Shown here: positions 25,661 to 34,288 of the stretch, piece after piece
How the letters are laid out: every line of letters starts with the position of its first letter
Numbering within the stretch: the first letter of the stretch is position 1
Source of the DNA: Bog-756 sp963778165
GTDB taxonomy: Bacteria; Actinomycetota; Acidimicrobiia; Acidimicrobiales; RAAP-2
DNA length: 64,000 bases
NCBI GenBank assembly: GCA_963778165.1
Contig: CAVZTE010000003.1
Span: forward strand, 62,001-126,000
Direction: 5' to 3'
Program-made: the position numbers and the translations under genes
Notes under the pieces: generated by a model
Told to the model about the DNA's origin: nothing
Databases searched by the model: none
What the model saw: only the letters and a program-made list of their open reading frames with translations

Positions 25661-27143
25661 ATGAGTGTGAGGGGCACCGGCGGCGATGGCGACGGAACTC
25701 GGGCCGTGACGGCGCCGGCCCGGACCGGCGTCTACCTGTTGGGGGTGGGCCTGGTCATCATGCTGGGAGGGCTGCTCTTCGGCTACGACCAGGGTGTCAT
25801 CTCGGGAGCCCTGGGCGGCATCCAGAAAAGCTTCTCGGTGGGGACCCTGTTGTTGGAGGTCATCACCAGCTGGGTGACCCTCGGAGCCATGGCCGGGGCC
25901 CTGGTGGCCGGGGTGGCGGCCGACCTCATCGGCCGTCGGCTGACCATCGTGGCCGCCGCGGTGCTGTTCGTGGCCGGGGCCCTGGTGGAGTCCCTGGCCC
26001 CCGGGGCCTACGTCCTGGTGGCCGGACGGCTGTTGGTCGGGTTCGGGGTGGGCGTGGCCTCGGTGGCCGCACCCCTGTACGCCGCCGAGATGGCCCCCAC
26101 CCGGCTCCGGGGTCGGATGGTCTCGCTCTACCAGCTGGCCATCACCATCGGGATCTTCGTGGCCTACTTCGCCGACTACCTCCTGATCAACGGGGACCGG
26201 TGGCGGGCGATGCTCGGGGTGTCGGCCATACCGGGCGTGTTGTTGGTCCTGGCCATCGTGCCGTTGCCCGACTCACCGCGGTGGTACGTGAAGGCCGGCC
26301 GCCACGAGGAGGCCCGGGCCACCTTGCACAAGGTGGAGCCGGGGGTGGACACCGACCGCGAGCTGGCGGAGATCGAGGAGCTCAACGACCGAGAGGCCGC
26401 CGGTTCGTGGCGGGAGGTGTTCGCCTCGAAGTGGCGCCGCCCGTTGGTCATCGGGGTAACGCTGGCGGTGCTGCAACAGCTCACCGGCATCAACGCGGTG
26501 ATCTACTACGCCGACAAGATCTTCGCCGCCGCCGGGTTCTCCTCGCCCGCCGGTCAGAGCCTGGCCACACTGCTGGCCATCGGTCTGGTCAACGTGGTGG
26601 CCACCTTCATCGCCGTGGCCTATGTGGACCGGTTCGGTCGCAAGCCCCTGTTGCTCATCGGATCGGTGGGCATGGGGTCGAGTCTGGTGGTGGTGGGAGC
26701 GATGTTCGAGGTGATGGGCCGGCATCCCACCCCGCACTCCGGGACCACCGCCACCGGGGTGGTCACCCTCATCGCCCTGGTGGTGTTCATTGCCTCGTTC
26801 GCCTTCTCCCTGGGCCCGGTGGTGTGGACCATCATCAACGAGATCTACCCGTCGCACATCGCGCGGTCGGGGGGTGGCGGTGGCCACGGCGGCCAACTGG
26901 TTCGCGGCCTGGCTGGTCAGTCAGTTCTTCCTCTCGCTGGTCGACCTGATCAGCGAGGCCGGAACGTTCTGGTTGTTCGCCGGGTTCTGCGCCATCACTT
27001 ACGTGTTCGTCAGCCGGTTCACCCCCGAGACCAAAGGCCTCAGCCTCGAGGCGGTCGAGCTACTGTGGGGCGACCCCGAGGCCGTTCGACAGGCTGTATC
27101 CGGTGAGCCTTCGGTGCGCTCTCCCGGCGATGTCACCCCCTGA
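25661..27143 (+). CDS. MFS sugar porter family transporter (frameshifted)
   Basis: Proton-coupled or facilitative sugar permease of the sugar-porter family with twelve predicted helices. Family marks are LFGYDQGVISGAL in helix 1, GRRLTIVAAAVLFVAGAL, the sugar-porter LPDSPRWYVKAGRHEEA, LQQLTGINAVIYYADKIF in helix 7, VDRFGRKPLLLIGS and VVWTIINEIYPSHIARS. In a G-run near 26866-26876 the frame shifts by one base, after which GVAVATAANWFAAWLVSQFF ... FTPETKGLSLEAVE completes the protein at 27143. ATG at 25661 is chosen because the family N-terminus starts soon after. The substrate could be xylose, galactose or another hexose; the sequence does not decide. Confidence 0.88.
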
Positions 27144-27195
27144 TGACGGTCACTCCTTGAGTCGGGACCCGTGGCGCTCGTGCTCACCGGAGAAG

Positions 27196-27212
27196 ACCGG
27201 ATTCCGTCCGGT
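27196..27212. terminator. short stem-loop between convergent transporter and DUF2510-like gene
   Basis: accgga and tccggt flank a five-base loop, 52 bases after the transporter stop and just before the stop of the opposing gene. The position suits transcription termination, but the stem is short and no T-run follows. Confidence 0.25.
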
Positions 27213-27217
27213 TGAGC

Positions 27218-27673
27218 TCAAGATCCACCGAACCACCGATGCCAGCGGGCCTTCCAGCGGGCACGTCGCGCTCGTTGGTGGACCTTGCGCTCAAGGGGAG
27301 TCTCATACCCGACCGGAGTCCTGGTCGGGCCAGTGAAGAGGGGGTTGGCCGCATTGACCAGGGTGCCCTCTACCGCCGTCTGCAGGTAGGCGCTTCGATC
27401 GGGTATCGGCTCGAGCTCCGCATCATCGGCCCGCAGCTGATCCACTCCATAGGTGAGACCATCGTCCTCGGGAGCGGGAACGAACGGATGAGAGGGGGGT
27501 CGATCAGGCGGATCGTCCGTGGACTCCGTAGTGCCATCCCGAACAAGCTTGGAAGGAATTCCGTCAGAGATCCAACGACATTCGTGGACCCCGAAGGGAT
27601 CCACGTACCAACCCTCCGCCAACGATTCGTCTTCCGGGGGAGGTGTGCTCTCCGAGTCACCTACCGTCGCCAT
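27218..27673 (-). CDS. DUF2510-like protein, small hydrophilic
   Basis: A 151-residue protein of unknown function. After an acidic N-terminus it carries the short module GWYVDPFGVHECRWISDG followed by PSKLVRDGTTES, which resembles DUF2510 and its actinobacterial relatives. The rest is Pro/Asp-rich, and the C-terminus is strongly basic with tryptophans (RARRARWKARWHRWFGG). No membrane segment is seen. A second copy of the same module is at the C-terminus of the protein at 40137-40736, so the two genes bracket the accessory region between them. ATG at 27673. Confidence 0.7.
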   Translation of the reverse strand: MATVGDSESTPPPEDESLAEGWYVDPFGVHECRWISDGIPSKLVRDGTTESTDDPPDRPPSHPFVPAPEDDGLTYGVDQLRADDAELEPIPDRSAYLQTAVEGTLVNAANPLFTGPTRTPVGYETPLERKVHQRARRARWKARWHRWFGGS

Positions 27674-27884
27674 GCGCCCACGATCCTACGCCCTAGATCC
27701 GCGCAGGAGCTGAGTCGGTGATCAGGCGGATGGCTCGGGGCTGTGGGCGCTCTGTTGCGACTCCGACCCGAGTTGCAGTCGGTGGATCGGGCCACTCCGT
27801 CAATCCTCGACAGAACTTCGAGTTGATCACCTCCGCCCTCTCTCCCTCCGCAGTACTCACGCCGGCGCAGGTTCTGTTGCCGGT

Positions 27885-29379
27885 CTACCCCAACTGTCCG
27901 AGGATATTCCGGGTGATCTGTTCAATCTGTGGATCGCGTCCCCTGAGTCCATGGGCCCAGTCCGTCGACCCCGAGGTGACGACCGTGGCTCCGGCCTTGT
28001 TGGTGTAGGCGCCCAGAATGGCGTGGCCGTGACGGATACGTTCCATGGCCTCGGGATCCCGCGTCCCGAACACGCGAGAGGCGATGTACTCCAACTCGCT
28101 CGGCTCGCCCGGCTTGGGCGGACGGGGCGCGGTCTGGCGCGTGAAGTGCTGTGTCGGGCAGGTGCCGAGGATCTCGAAGGTCGACGGCGTTCCGTCTTCG
28201 CCGGTCGGGTAGGGCAATCCGTCGCGATACGTGAACACGCACCCGTCGCACTCATAGCCGACGACGGTCGGGCCGACGCCGAGCACGTCACCGTAACCGA
28301 GTCCGGTGCCGTCGAACATCCAGTGACCAGCCCGGTGAATGGTGTAGCCCCCCAGGCCGGCAGTCACATTGCGCCCTATGCGGTGATACCCCCCGCGTGT
28401 GAATGAGACACCGGTCATGTGAGTTCTCGGGGCGACCGACGATGACGTCGGACCAAAAAGTCGTCACCTCGGCCTCGTGGTCGGTTCCCAGCAAGGGGTC
28501 GTCTTTGAAGAAGCCCTTGTACCCGACCATGACGTCGTGACGGTCCCCCTCGATGCGCACCTGCCATAGCGACGTATTGCCCGAGAAGAACGCCGCATTG
28601 CCGCCGTTGGTGATGAAGTCTTCGACGGTGTCGCGCATACCGCGAGACCAGTACTCGTCGTGGCCCACGGATAGATACAGAACTGCCCCATCCAATACCT
28701 CGGGATGTAGATCCAGGTCGGCGTTCGTGCACACACCGAGCTCGAATCCCTGGCGTTCGGCCCACTCGATGAATGGCATCTCCCAATCGGGCCAGCCTGC
28801 CGACCCGGCATACTCCGACAGATGGTTGATCTGAAGGTAACCGACATGGGCGGCGTTCTGTGGATCGGGCGCCCCGGTAGCCGTTACGCGTCGGCCCTTC
28901 CCCGGCGGTTTGAAGAGATAGCCCGGCGACATCGGCCGCTGCATCGCCACGTGGGTCCCACCGGTGTACAGGTTGGACCCGCCAAAGTCGTTGTAAGCGT
29001 GCCACGTATTGGTCGCCAGAGCGACCACAATGCGGGTGCCTGGAGACGGGCGCACAACGAAGAACGCATAGTCGCGCCGGACCTTCTCGCCGATGGCAAT
29101 CTCCATCACTACCTCGTAGTAGCCCGACCGCCATGTCGGCTCGACGTCCAGTGTGAGAGCGACAGGCCAACCGCATCCCTTCGACGAGGCGTCGTTGGGC
29201 GTCTGGTGTTCGTCTGTTGCGATCGCCTCATGGCGGAGCACGACCTCACGTCGCGCTCCGACCCGTGCTACCTCAACGCGTACAGGTCGCCCCGCCGACG
29301 ATGACATATGCAGACCCACCTGGTCCCCCGGGCGGACTGATTGCGGCCAGCAGTACCCCGTCACCACATCTCGGCTCAT
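27885..29379 (-). CDS. N,N-dimethylformamidase beta-subunit-like protein (frameshifted)
   Basis: Resembles the large-subunit C-terminal domain of N,N-dimethylformamidase, which hydrolyses amide bonds; the real substrate here is unknown. Recognisable stretches are TNTWHAYNDFGGSNLYTGG, PGYLFKPPGKGRR, LYLSVGHDEYWSRGMRDTVE, GGNAAFFSGNTSLWQVR and, after a break, MTGVSFTRGGYHRIG, AGHWMFDGTGLGYGDVLG and VGYECDGCVF. A one-base insertion near 28420 separates the two halves; removing it gives a continuous protein of about 497 residues. The start ATG at 29379 (MSRDVVTGYCWP) is preferred over the ATG four codons earlier. There is no signal peptide. It lies in the lower-GC accessory region. Confidence 0.75.
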
Positions 29380-29809
29380 TGTCCCGACCATAACTGGGTT
29401 AGGCCACTCACTGCGTGACGCAGATCAGATGCAGTCGTCGGATGTGGAGGGCTCGCCTTCCACCGGAACCGGGCTACCTGTCCCGAGCGGGCGGCCTGCC
29501 AGAAGGCTTTGGACCGTCGCCCGGTGACCCCTGAGGTGGCCAACCAACGATATGGCGATCACACCCAGGACCAGGGCGTCTCCGTCTCTCAGCGGTGACC
29601 CTTACCGTGTAGGCGCAATGAATGCCGGAACTGATCAGCTGTCGCCAAGCCACCTGGAGCCGGCGTTCCGGGCCAGCGCCACCTGGACCATCTGACTTTG
29701 GGACCATCAGTTCTGCCTGCTCGGTGGCGCGAACTCGATCCGTTTCGGGCCCTGATCCCAATCCAGGTCTCCACGGCCGGGGAACACCCGGCTCGCCAGG
29801 GGATGATCC
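29380..29809. other. intergenic stretch without recognisable gene
   Basis: About 430 bases lie between the dimethylformamidase-like gene and the secreted propeller protein. Short open frames exist on both strands, but none has protein-like composition, a ribosome site or a family resemblance. It probably contains the promoter of the dimethylformamidase-like gene. Confidence 0.5.
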
Positions 29810-30964
29810 TTAGCTTTTGACGTACTTGTAGAAGGCCGGTCCGTTGTCATTGCCAGAGCCGAAACACGAAGCGCCGGAGCAGGCGATGCCGGTGATTGGC
29901 GTGTCTTGGACCTCCGTTCCTGACTGAGCGAAGGTCTGGGACTGCCAAGTCACTCCGGCATTGACGGTCGTCAGAACCTTCTCTGGGCCGGAGGGTGCAG
30001 TGGTTCCGTCCTCGCCCAGTGCAAAACACGAGGTGGCGGAAGTGCAGGTGACGCTTCCGACACCAAAGAGGCCCGAAGGGAGCGTTTGCCTTTCCCAGGA
30101 AGTACCGCCGTCGGTGGTCCGAAACAGCCTCCCGCCCCCACTGTTCGTCCCACCTGTGGCGAAGCACTCCTTTGCGCTGGGACATGAAATGCCGTAAAGG
30201 CTGTCGCCAGGCACGATGGAGGTCGATGACCGAGCGATCCACTTCGTTCCGCCATCAACCGTCGTCAGCACGGCAGGAGGAGTGGTTTGGCTCGAGTTGC
30301 CGCCGACGATCGTGCACGTTGACGAAGAGTCACACGACACCCCGTTGTAGTGGCTGGTGCCCTTAGGCGCAGCCTCTGCTTCCCACGCTGCGCCGCCGTT
30401 CGTCGAACGGAGGATGACACCTCCGGCCGGCCCGCTGCCAACAGCGAAGCACACCTTCGACGTCGGGCAGGCAACCCCTTCGATGCCGTAGGCGCTCTTG
30501 GTGCTGGCGGGCAGCGAGGGTACTGTCCACCTCGCACCACCGTTCACGGTGGTCAAGATCAATGGTCCACCGCCAGGTGAATAGCCAACAGCCACGCACT
30601 CCGACGTGATGGCGCAGGAGATGGAGTCGAGCCAGAAAGCGGCCGCGGGCAGCGATTGGATCTGCCATTTCTGGCCGCCATCGGTCGTGGCGTACATGCT
30701 GGCTGGTCCGCCGCTGTCGTCGCCCTGCCCGTACTCACCCGTGACAAAGCACACCGAGACGGACGGGCAGGAGATTCCCGTCGCCGCCGTAAGACTTGTT
30801 TTCGGATAGGTGGGTGACGCCGGTAGAGCGTGGGGCTGCCAGGTATCCGACGCCGCCGCTACCGGACCCGCCTGCCCGAGTACCCCCAAGAAGAGGGTAG
30901 AGACACAGATGCCCAAGATCCAAACGATTGATAAGAGCCCGTTGCCCTTGCAGTTCTCTTTCAT
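29810..30964 (-). CDS. secreted BNR/YCF48-like beta-propeller protein with cysteine-paired repeats
   Basis: A 384-residue exported protein. Residues 1-38 form a Sec signal (LLSIVWILGICVSTLFLGVL, cleavage near AAASD). The rest is about seven imperfect repeats of 45-50 residues, each with an Ile-Ser-Cys...Cys-Phe-x-x-Gly element (ISCPSVSVCFVTG, ISCAITSECVAVG, VACPTSKVCFAVG, VSCDSSSTCTIVG, ISCPSAKECFATG, VTCTSATSCFALG, IACSGASCFGSG) and a TTDGGxxW BNR-like element. The paired cysteines probably form a disulphide in each blade, and the fold is expected to be a beta-propeller. The role is unknown; binding of glycans or protein partners at the cell surface is plausible. The composition is less GC-rich than the neighbouring housekeeping genes. 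Confidence 0.8.
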   Translation of the reverse strand: MKENCKGNGLLSIVWILGICVSTLFLGVLGQAGPVAAASDTWQPHALPASPTYPKTSLTAATGISCPSVSVCFVTGEYGQGDDSGGPASMYATTDGGQKWQIQSLPAAAFWLDSISCAITSECVAVGYSPGGGPLILTTVNGGARWTVPSLPASTKSAYGIEGVACPTSKVCFAVGSGPAGGVILRSTNGGAAWEAEAAPKGTSHYNGVSCDSSSTCTIVGGNSSQTTPPAVLTTVDGGTKWIARSSTSIVPGDSLYGISCPSAKECFATGGTNSGGGRLFRTTDGGTSWERQTLPSGLFGVGSVTCTSATSCFALGEDGTTAPSGPEKVLTTVNAGVTWQSQTFAQSGTEVQDTPITGIACSGASCFGSGNDNGPAFYKYVKS

Positions 30965-31209
30965 TGTTGCCCCCGCCTCGCTCGCCGATGTCCTGTTTGG
31001 CCCTGGTCAGCATAGGTGAACGACCCGACCACTGCCGACGGGCAGCCTCTGTCGACCCACGATAGCCGAACCCATGGCAAGGCTCGGTGGAGGCAGGGAG
31101 GCGATCGCGTATCCCGTGCTCCGTTCAGCGGCAAACCTCATCGGCAAGCGAGGACTATCAGAGGCACGGGGGCATCAGATAGCCGCCGCCGAGCCGGGGT
31201 GGCGGAGCC

Positions 31210-31231
31210 CTTGGGGCAGATGCACCCCAAG
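31210..31231. promoter_or_regulatory. small hairpin upstream of the unknown gene at 31259
   Basis: cttgggg and ccccaag are separated by eight bases and end 27 bases before the ATG at 31259, so the structure would lie in the mRNA leader. It could influence translation or be an operator; chance cannot be excluded. Confidence 0.2.
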
Positions 31232-31258
31232 GTCCACCCGAATGGGAAGATTTGAGGT

Positions 31259-31831
31259 ATGCGAGTCGGCATTGCCCATCACTTTGGCTGGGCCGTGGCT
31301 GTAACGGCTTCGGCTGAGTTCTCGGTGATCGACCGCAGGAGGATCGAGCTGATTGAGCCAGGACTGCCGACCGCACCGATCCATCACGAGGGCGGAAGTC
31401 ACCCTATGCACCGTTCGGGCCAATCGCTTGACGATGAAGGTCTGGCGGCGCTGGTGGACAACGTGCGTCAGTCAGTAGTGAACATGACGGCTGATTCCTT
31501 GGATCACCTGGTGGCTTCGCTCCCTGAACCGATCACGTCGCTGGCGATTCGTGCATGGCCGGCAGACTTTCCCCAAGACATCGCCACGCAACGACGCCCG
31601 CCCTACGAAAGCCGGGCTGATTCAGTCATGTACTGCCAGGTCCTCTCCGAAGTCGCCGCAGAACGTGGTTGGGACGTCCACACCTTCGACGCCAAGACCG
31701 TCGAATCTGATGCCGTTGCCATCCTGGGACCCCGAGCGAAGGAGGTCCTCCATGGGCCCAGGAGTGCCTTGGGGCCACCATGGTCGAAGGACCATCGGAC
31801 TGCGCTTGCGGCAATAGTTGTCACGAGCTGA
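31259..31831 (+). CDS. conserved actinobacterial protein of unknown function
   Basis: A 190-residue soluble protein. It begins MRVGIAHHFGWAVAVTAS and continues with FSVIDRRRIELIEPGLP and APIHHEGGSHPMHR, the look of an RNase H-like or actin-like first beta hairpin. Later parts are SLAIRAWPADFPQDIATQRR, YESRADSVMYCQVLSEVAAE and VHTFDAKTVESDAVAILG; a conserved KDHRTALAA segment is near the end. No catalytic motif is recognised, so no function is given. It stands alone on the plus strand among minus-strand genes, which suggests its own promoter. The ATG at 31259 is in a plausible context but without a strong ribosome site. Confidence 0.65.
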   Translation: MRVGIAHHFGWAVAVTASAEFSVIDRRRIELIEPGLPTAPIHHEGGSHPMHRSGQSLDDEGLAALVDNVRQSVVNMTADSLDHLVASLPEPITSLAIRAWPADFPQDIATQRRPPYESRADSVMYCQVLSEVAAERGWDVHTFDAKTVESDAVAILGPRAKEVLHGPRSALGPPWSKDHRTALAAIVVTS

Positions 31832-32043
31832 CGCAGGAATATCCAGAACGATCGCACTCGGCACGAAGTGTTCCACCCGCTCCGCGATAACGTTGATCCA
31901 AGGAGACCGCTCATCTGGCCGGCATCCACGTGGTCCGAAAAGAGACATGCCTCCGCCACCGAACGTTCTCTCGCCCTCCCACATCTGCATTCGTCGAATG
32001 AGGCCCGGGAACCCCCCGTGCTGTCGGCTCCTTTTTCGAGCGG

Positions 32044-33381
32044 TCAGCCCATCACGGCGAACAGCCTCCAGGAGCCAGGCACGCCCTTCAGTTCGTAGTC
32101 GCCCCGATCCTCAAACTCGATGCCCGAGCCCACAACAAGGTCTGTCACAGTCCGCGAGACGAGCACATCACCGGGACCACCCAGGCCCATAACTCGGGCA
32201 GCAATATGAACCGCTACCCCGGCCACGTCGTCCCCACGAGTCTCGATCTCACCCGTATGGAGTCCGGCCCGAATGTCGAAGCCGAGCTGGACGACAGCTT
32301 GGCTGAGGGAACGGGCGCACTCAACTGCCCGCGCCGGCCCGTCAAAGACAGCCAGGGTGCCATCCCCGGTCGTCTTGACTAGGCGACCTCGAAACCGCTC
32401 CAGGTGACGTCGGGCAAGATCGTCGTACCGATTCAGCACTTCTCGCCAGCGTCGATCTCCGAGCTCGGTTGCCCGCTCGGTCGAACTCACAATGTCCGTG
32501 AACAGCACCGTAGCAAGTACGCGGTCCAATACAGGGCTCGGTCGAGCACCCGTCACAAACTCCTCCACCTCGTCAAGAATCTCCTCACTTCGACCGGCAA
32601 ACGGCCAGTGATCATCTCCCGCCAGTTCGACCAGCCGGGCGTCATCGATAAGGCCGGCCAAGTGGTGGCCGTGTTCGGGAGGAACGTGGCGGTCCCCGGT
32701 CCTCGTAACCACGAGTGTCGGTGCCTGAATTGCCTTGAGGACATCGGTCACGTCGCTTTGCCAGAAGGCCCTTGGGATCACCGATGAATCGGGTGTGGCC
32801 GAGAGTCGCTCATGGCGCCCCATTCGACGCACCGCTTCGTCGTTTCCGGCGAGACTGGGAGCCAAGAGCGCCAGTACGGCTCCAGTGCCCCAGGCGTCAC
32901 GTACTGCTTCGGTGTAAGCGGGGATCGACTGCGCCGGCATACCCCAAGGACAATCCTCGCTGCGCTGGTAGCGGGAAAAGGCATTGATGAGAACCAGGCT
33001 CGCCACGCGGTGCGGATTGGTAGCTGCGAAGACCATCGCCGACAGGCCGTTCTCTCCAAACGCCAGTAGGCCTGCTCGATCCGACCCGGCGGCGTCCATG
33101 ACGGTGCGGATGTCGTCCGTCCACGTTTGAACTGCTGGAACGGCCCTAGGATCGATGTGACCTGAGCTGCCGAATCCCCTGGAATCGAAGGTGATGAGAC
33201 GGCTGAATGAGGCCAACCGGCCCATGAACGCGCTGACGGCAGGGTCCTCCCACATAAGGTCGATCAACACCGGAGGGTTCACCTGGAACACGAGGTCTAC
33301 GGGGCTGTCGCCCAAGACCTGGTAGGCGAGATACCCGCCTTCGGCGGTCCGCGCATACCGGGTGTCGGGAGCCTCGATCAT
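32044..33381 (-). CDS. class III adenylate/guanylate cyclase with N-terminal alpha/beta-hydrolase domain
   Basis: A protein of about 445 residues. The N-terminal 265 residues have an alpha/beta-hydrolase fold (LAYQVLGDSPVDLVFQVNPP, ITFDSRGFGSSGHID, FAATNPHRVASLVLINAF, VVTRTGDRHVPPEHGHHLA). The nucleophile elbow reads FGENG instead of GxSxG, so the serine seems lost and the domain may be a sensor. The C-terminal cyclase domain has VLFTDIVSSTERATELGD with the first metal Asp, GRLVKTTGDGTLAVFDGP with the specificity Lys and second Asp, and DVAGVAVHIAARVMGLG. It converts ATP or GTP to the cyclic nucleotide. ATG at 33381 (MIEAPDTRYARTAEGG) is preferred to one 33 codons upstream. A decayed copy of the cyclase part lies at 37551-37920. 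Confidence 0.88.
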   Translation of the reverse strand: MIEAPDTRYARTAEGGYLAYQVLGDSPVDLVFQVNPPVLIDLMWEDPAVSAFMGRLASFSRLITFDSRGFGSSGHIDPRAVPAVQTWTDDIRTVMDAAGSDRAGLLAFGENGLSAMVFAATNPHRVASLVLINAFSRYQRSEDCPWGMPAQSIPAYTEAVRDAWGTGAVLALLAPSLAGNDEAVRRMGRHERLSATPDSSVIPRAFWQSDVTDVLKAIQAPTLVVTRTGDRHVPPEHGHHLAGLIDDARLVELAGDDHWPFAGRSEEILDEVEEFVTGARPSPVLDRVLATVLFTDIVSSTERATELGDRRWREVLNRYDDLARRHLERFRGRLVKTTGDGTLAVFDGPARAVECARSLSQAVVQLGFDIRAGLHTGEIETRGDDVAGVAVHIAARVMGLGGPGDVLVSRTVTDLVVGSGIEFEDRGDYELKGVPGSWRLFAVMG

Positions 33382-33515
33382 CGGCACACAGTCTTGCTCA
33401 GTTGAGGCGTTGCCATGTGCTCGTGACGACCTACGTCCCAATCCATGGGAGAGACGCCAGGCGTTTCCCTGCGGCCGCAATAGTGGTGCCCATTAGCCGG
33501 CACACGTACGTTTCG

Positions 33516-34130
33516 CTACTCGGGCCCGACCCGGACAATGTCGGCCAGCCATGCTTCGGCGGAAGTGAAGCCAGCCACGGGATTGATGTCGAAGTGATTG
33601 GGAGAAAGCGACTCGATCCTCCAGCCTGATCCGAATGCGGAACGCAACTCATGTTCAGTGACGCGGCGGGGCCCCCAGTCACCGGGCTGACGGTCGCTGA
33701 AACACATGAGGTGAAGGTGACCGCCAGGACGGAGAACAGTGTAAAGGGCCGCGACGTAACGGGTACGGGCGAGATCGTCGAAGACGTGAAACAAACCACT
33801 ATCTAGGATTATGTCGAAGGTGTCGCCGAGCGTGTCTAGGCGCAGCGCGTCGAAGACTTGGAAGATGGCTTCGACCCCGCTCTCCGCCGCCTTTCTCCGG
33901 GCGATCTCAATTGCCCGCGGAGAGAGATCGATGCCAAGGGATCTGGCGCCTTCGCGAGCTGCGAGGATCGTGTGCTCGCCGGTGCCGCAGCCCGCGTCCA
34001 GGAGGGCACCGGTGAGCGCGCCGGCGCCGGCAAGGTGGACAAAAGCAGGCTGAGGGCGGCCTATGTCCCAGGGGGGCGATGTGCCGCCGTAGGAACTGTC
34101 CCAGTCGTGTGCGGGGTCGGTTGCGGTCAT
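33516..34130 (-). CDS. class I SAM-dependent methyltransferase
   Basis: A 204-residue methyltransferase. It has WDIGRPQPAFVHLAGAG, the SAM-binding motif LLDAGCGTGEHTILAA, SLGIDLSPRAIEIARRKA, FDIILDSGLFHVFDD and LRPGGHLHLMCFSDR. The C-terminal VTEHELRSAFGSGWRIESL is common in the thiopurine or tellurite-type small methyltransferases. ATG at 34130 (MTATDPAHDWDSSYGG) is chosen over an upstream start because the family pattern begins here. The substrate is unknown. Confidence 0.82.
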   Translation of the reverse strand: MTATDPAHDWDSSYGGTSPPWDIGRPQPAFVHLAGAGALTGALLDAGCGTGEHTILAAREGARSLGIDLSPRAIEIARRKAAESGVEAIFQVFDALRLDTLGDTFDIILDSGLFHVFDDLARTRYVAALYTVLRPGGHLHLMCFSDRQPGDWGPRRVTEHELRSAFGSGWRIESLSPNHFDINPVAGFTSAEAWLADIVRVGPE

Positions 34131-34288
34131 ATGGGCATTATCGCCCCAATCGGTAGACCAGGGCACCCGTTTCCGGTCATGTGGGGCAGGGAGGAGATGA
34201 CGCTGCGTGGTGTGCCTTCTACCTGGCTCGAAGCAGAGTTGAGGGCGGAGCGGCAACTGCCCCTACCAACGGGTACGGCTCAAACCCA

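Noticed and set aside
29474..29761. 95-codon open frame between the dimethylformamidase-like and propeller genes
   Set aside because: Arg/Gly/Pro-rich, no ribosome site, no family resemblance.
31779..31794. Small hairpin atggtc-gaag-gaccat inside the unknown gene
   Set aside because: Only six base pairs, within coding sequence, easily due to chance.
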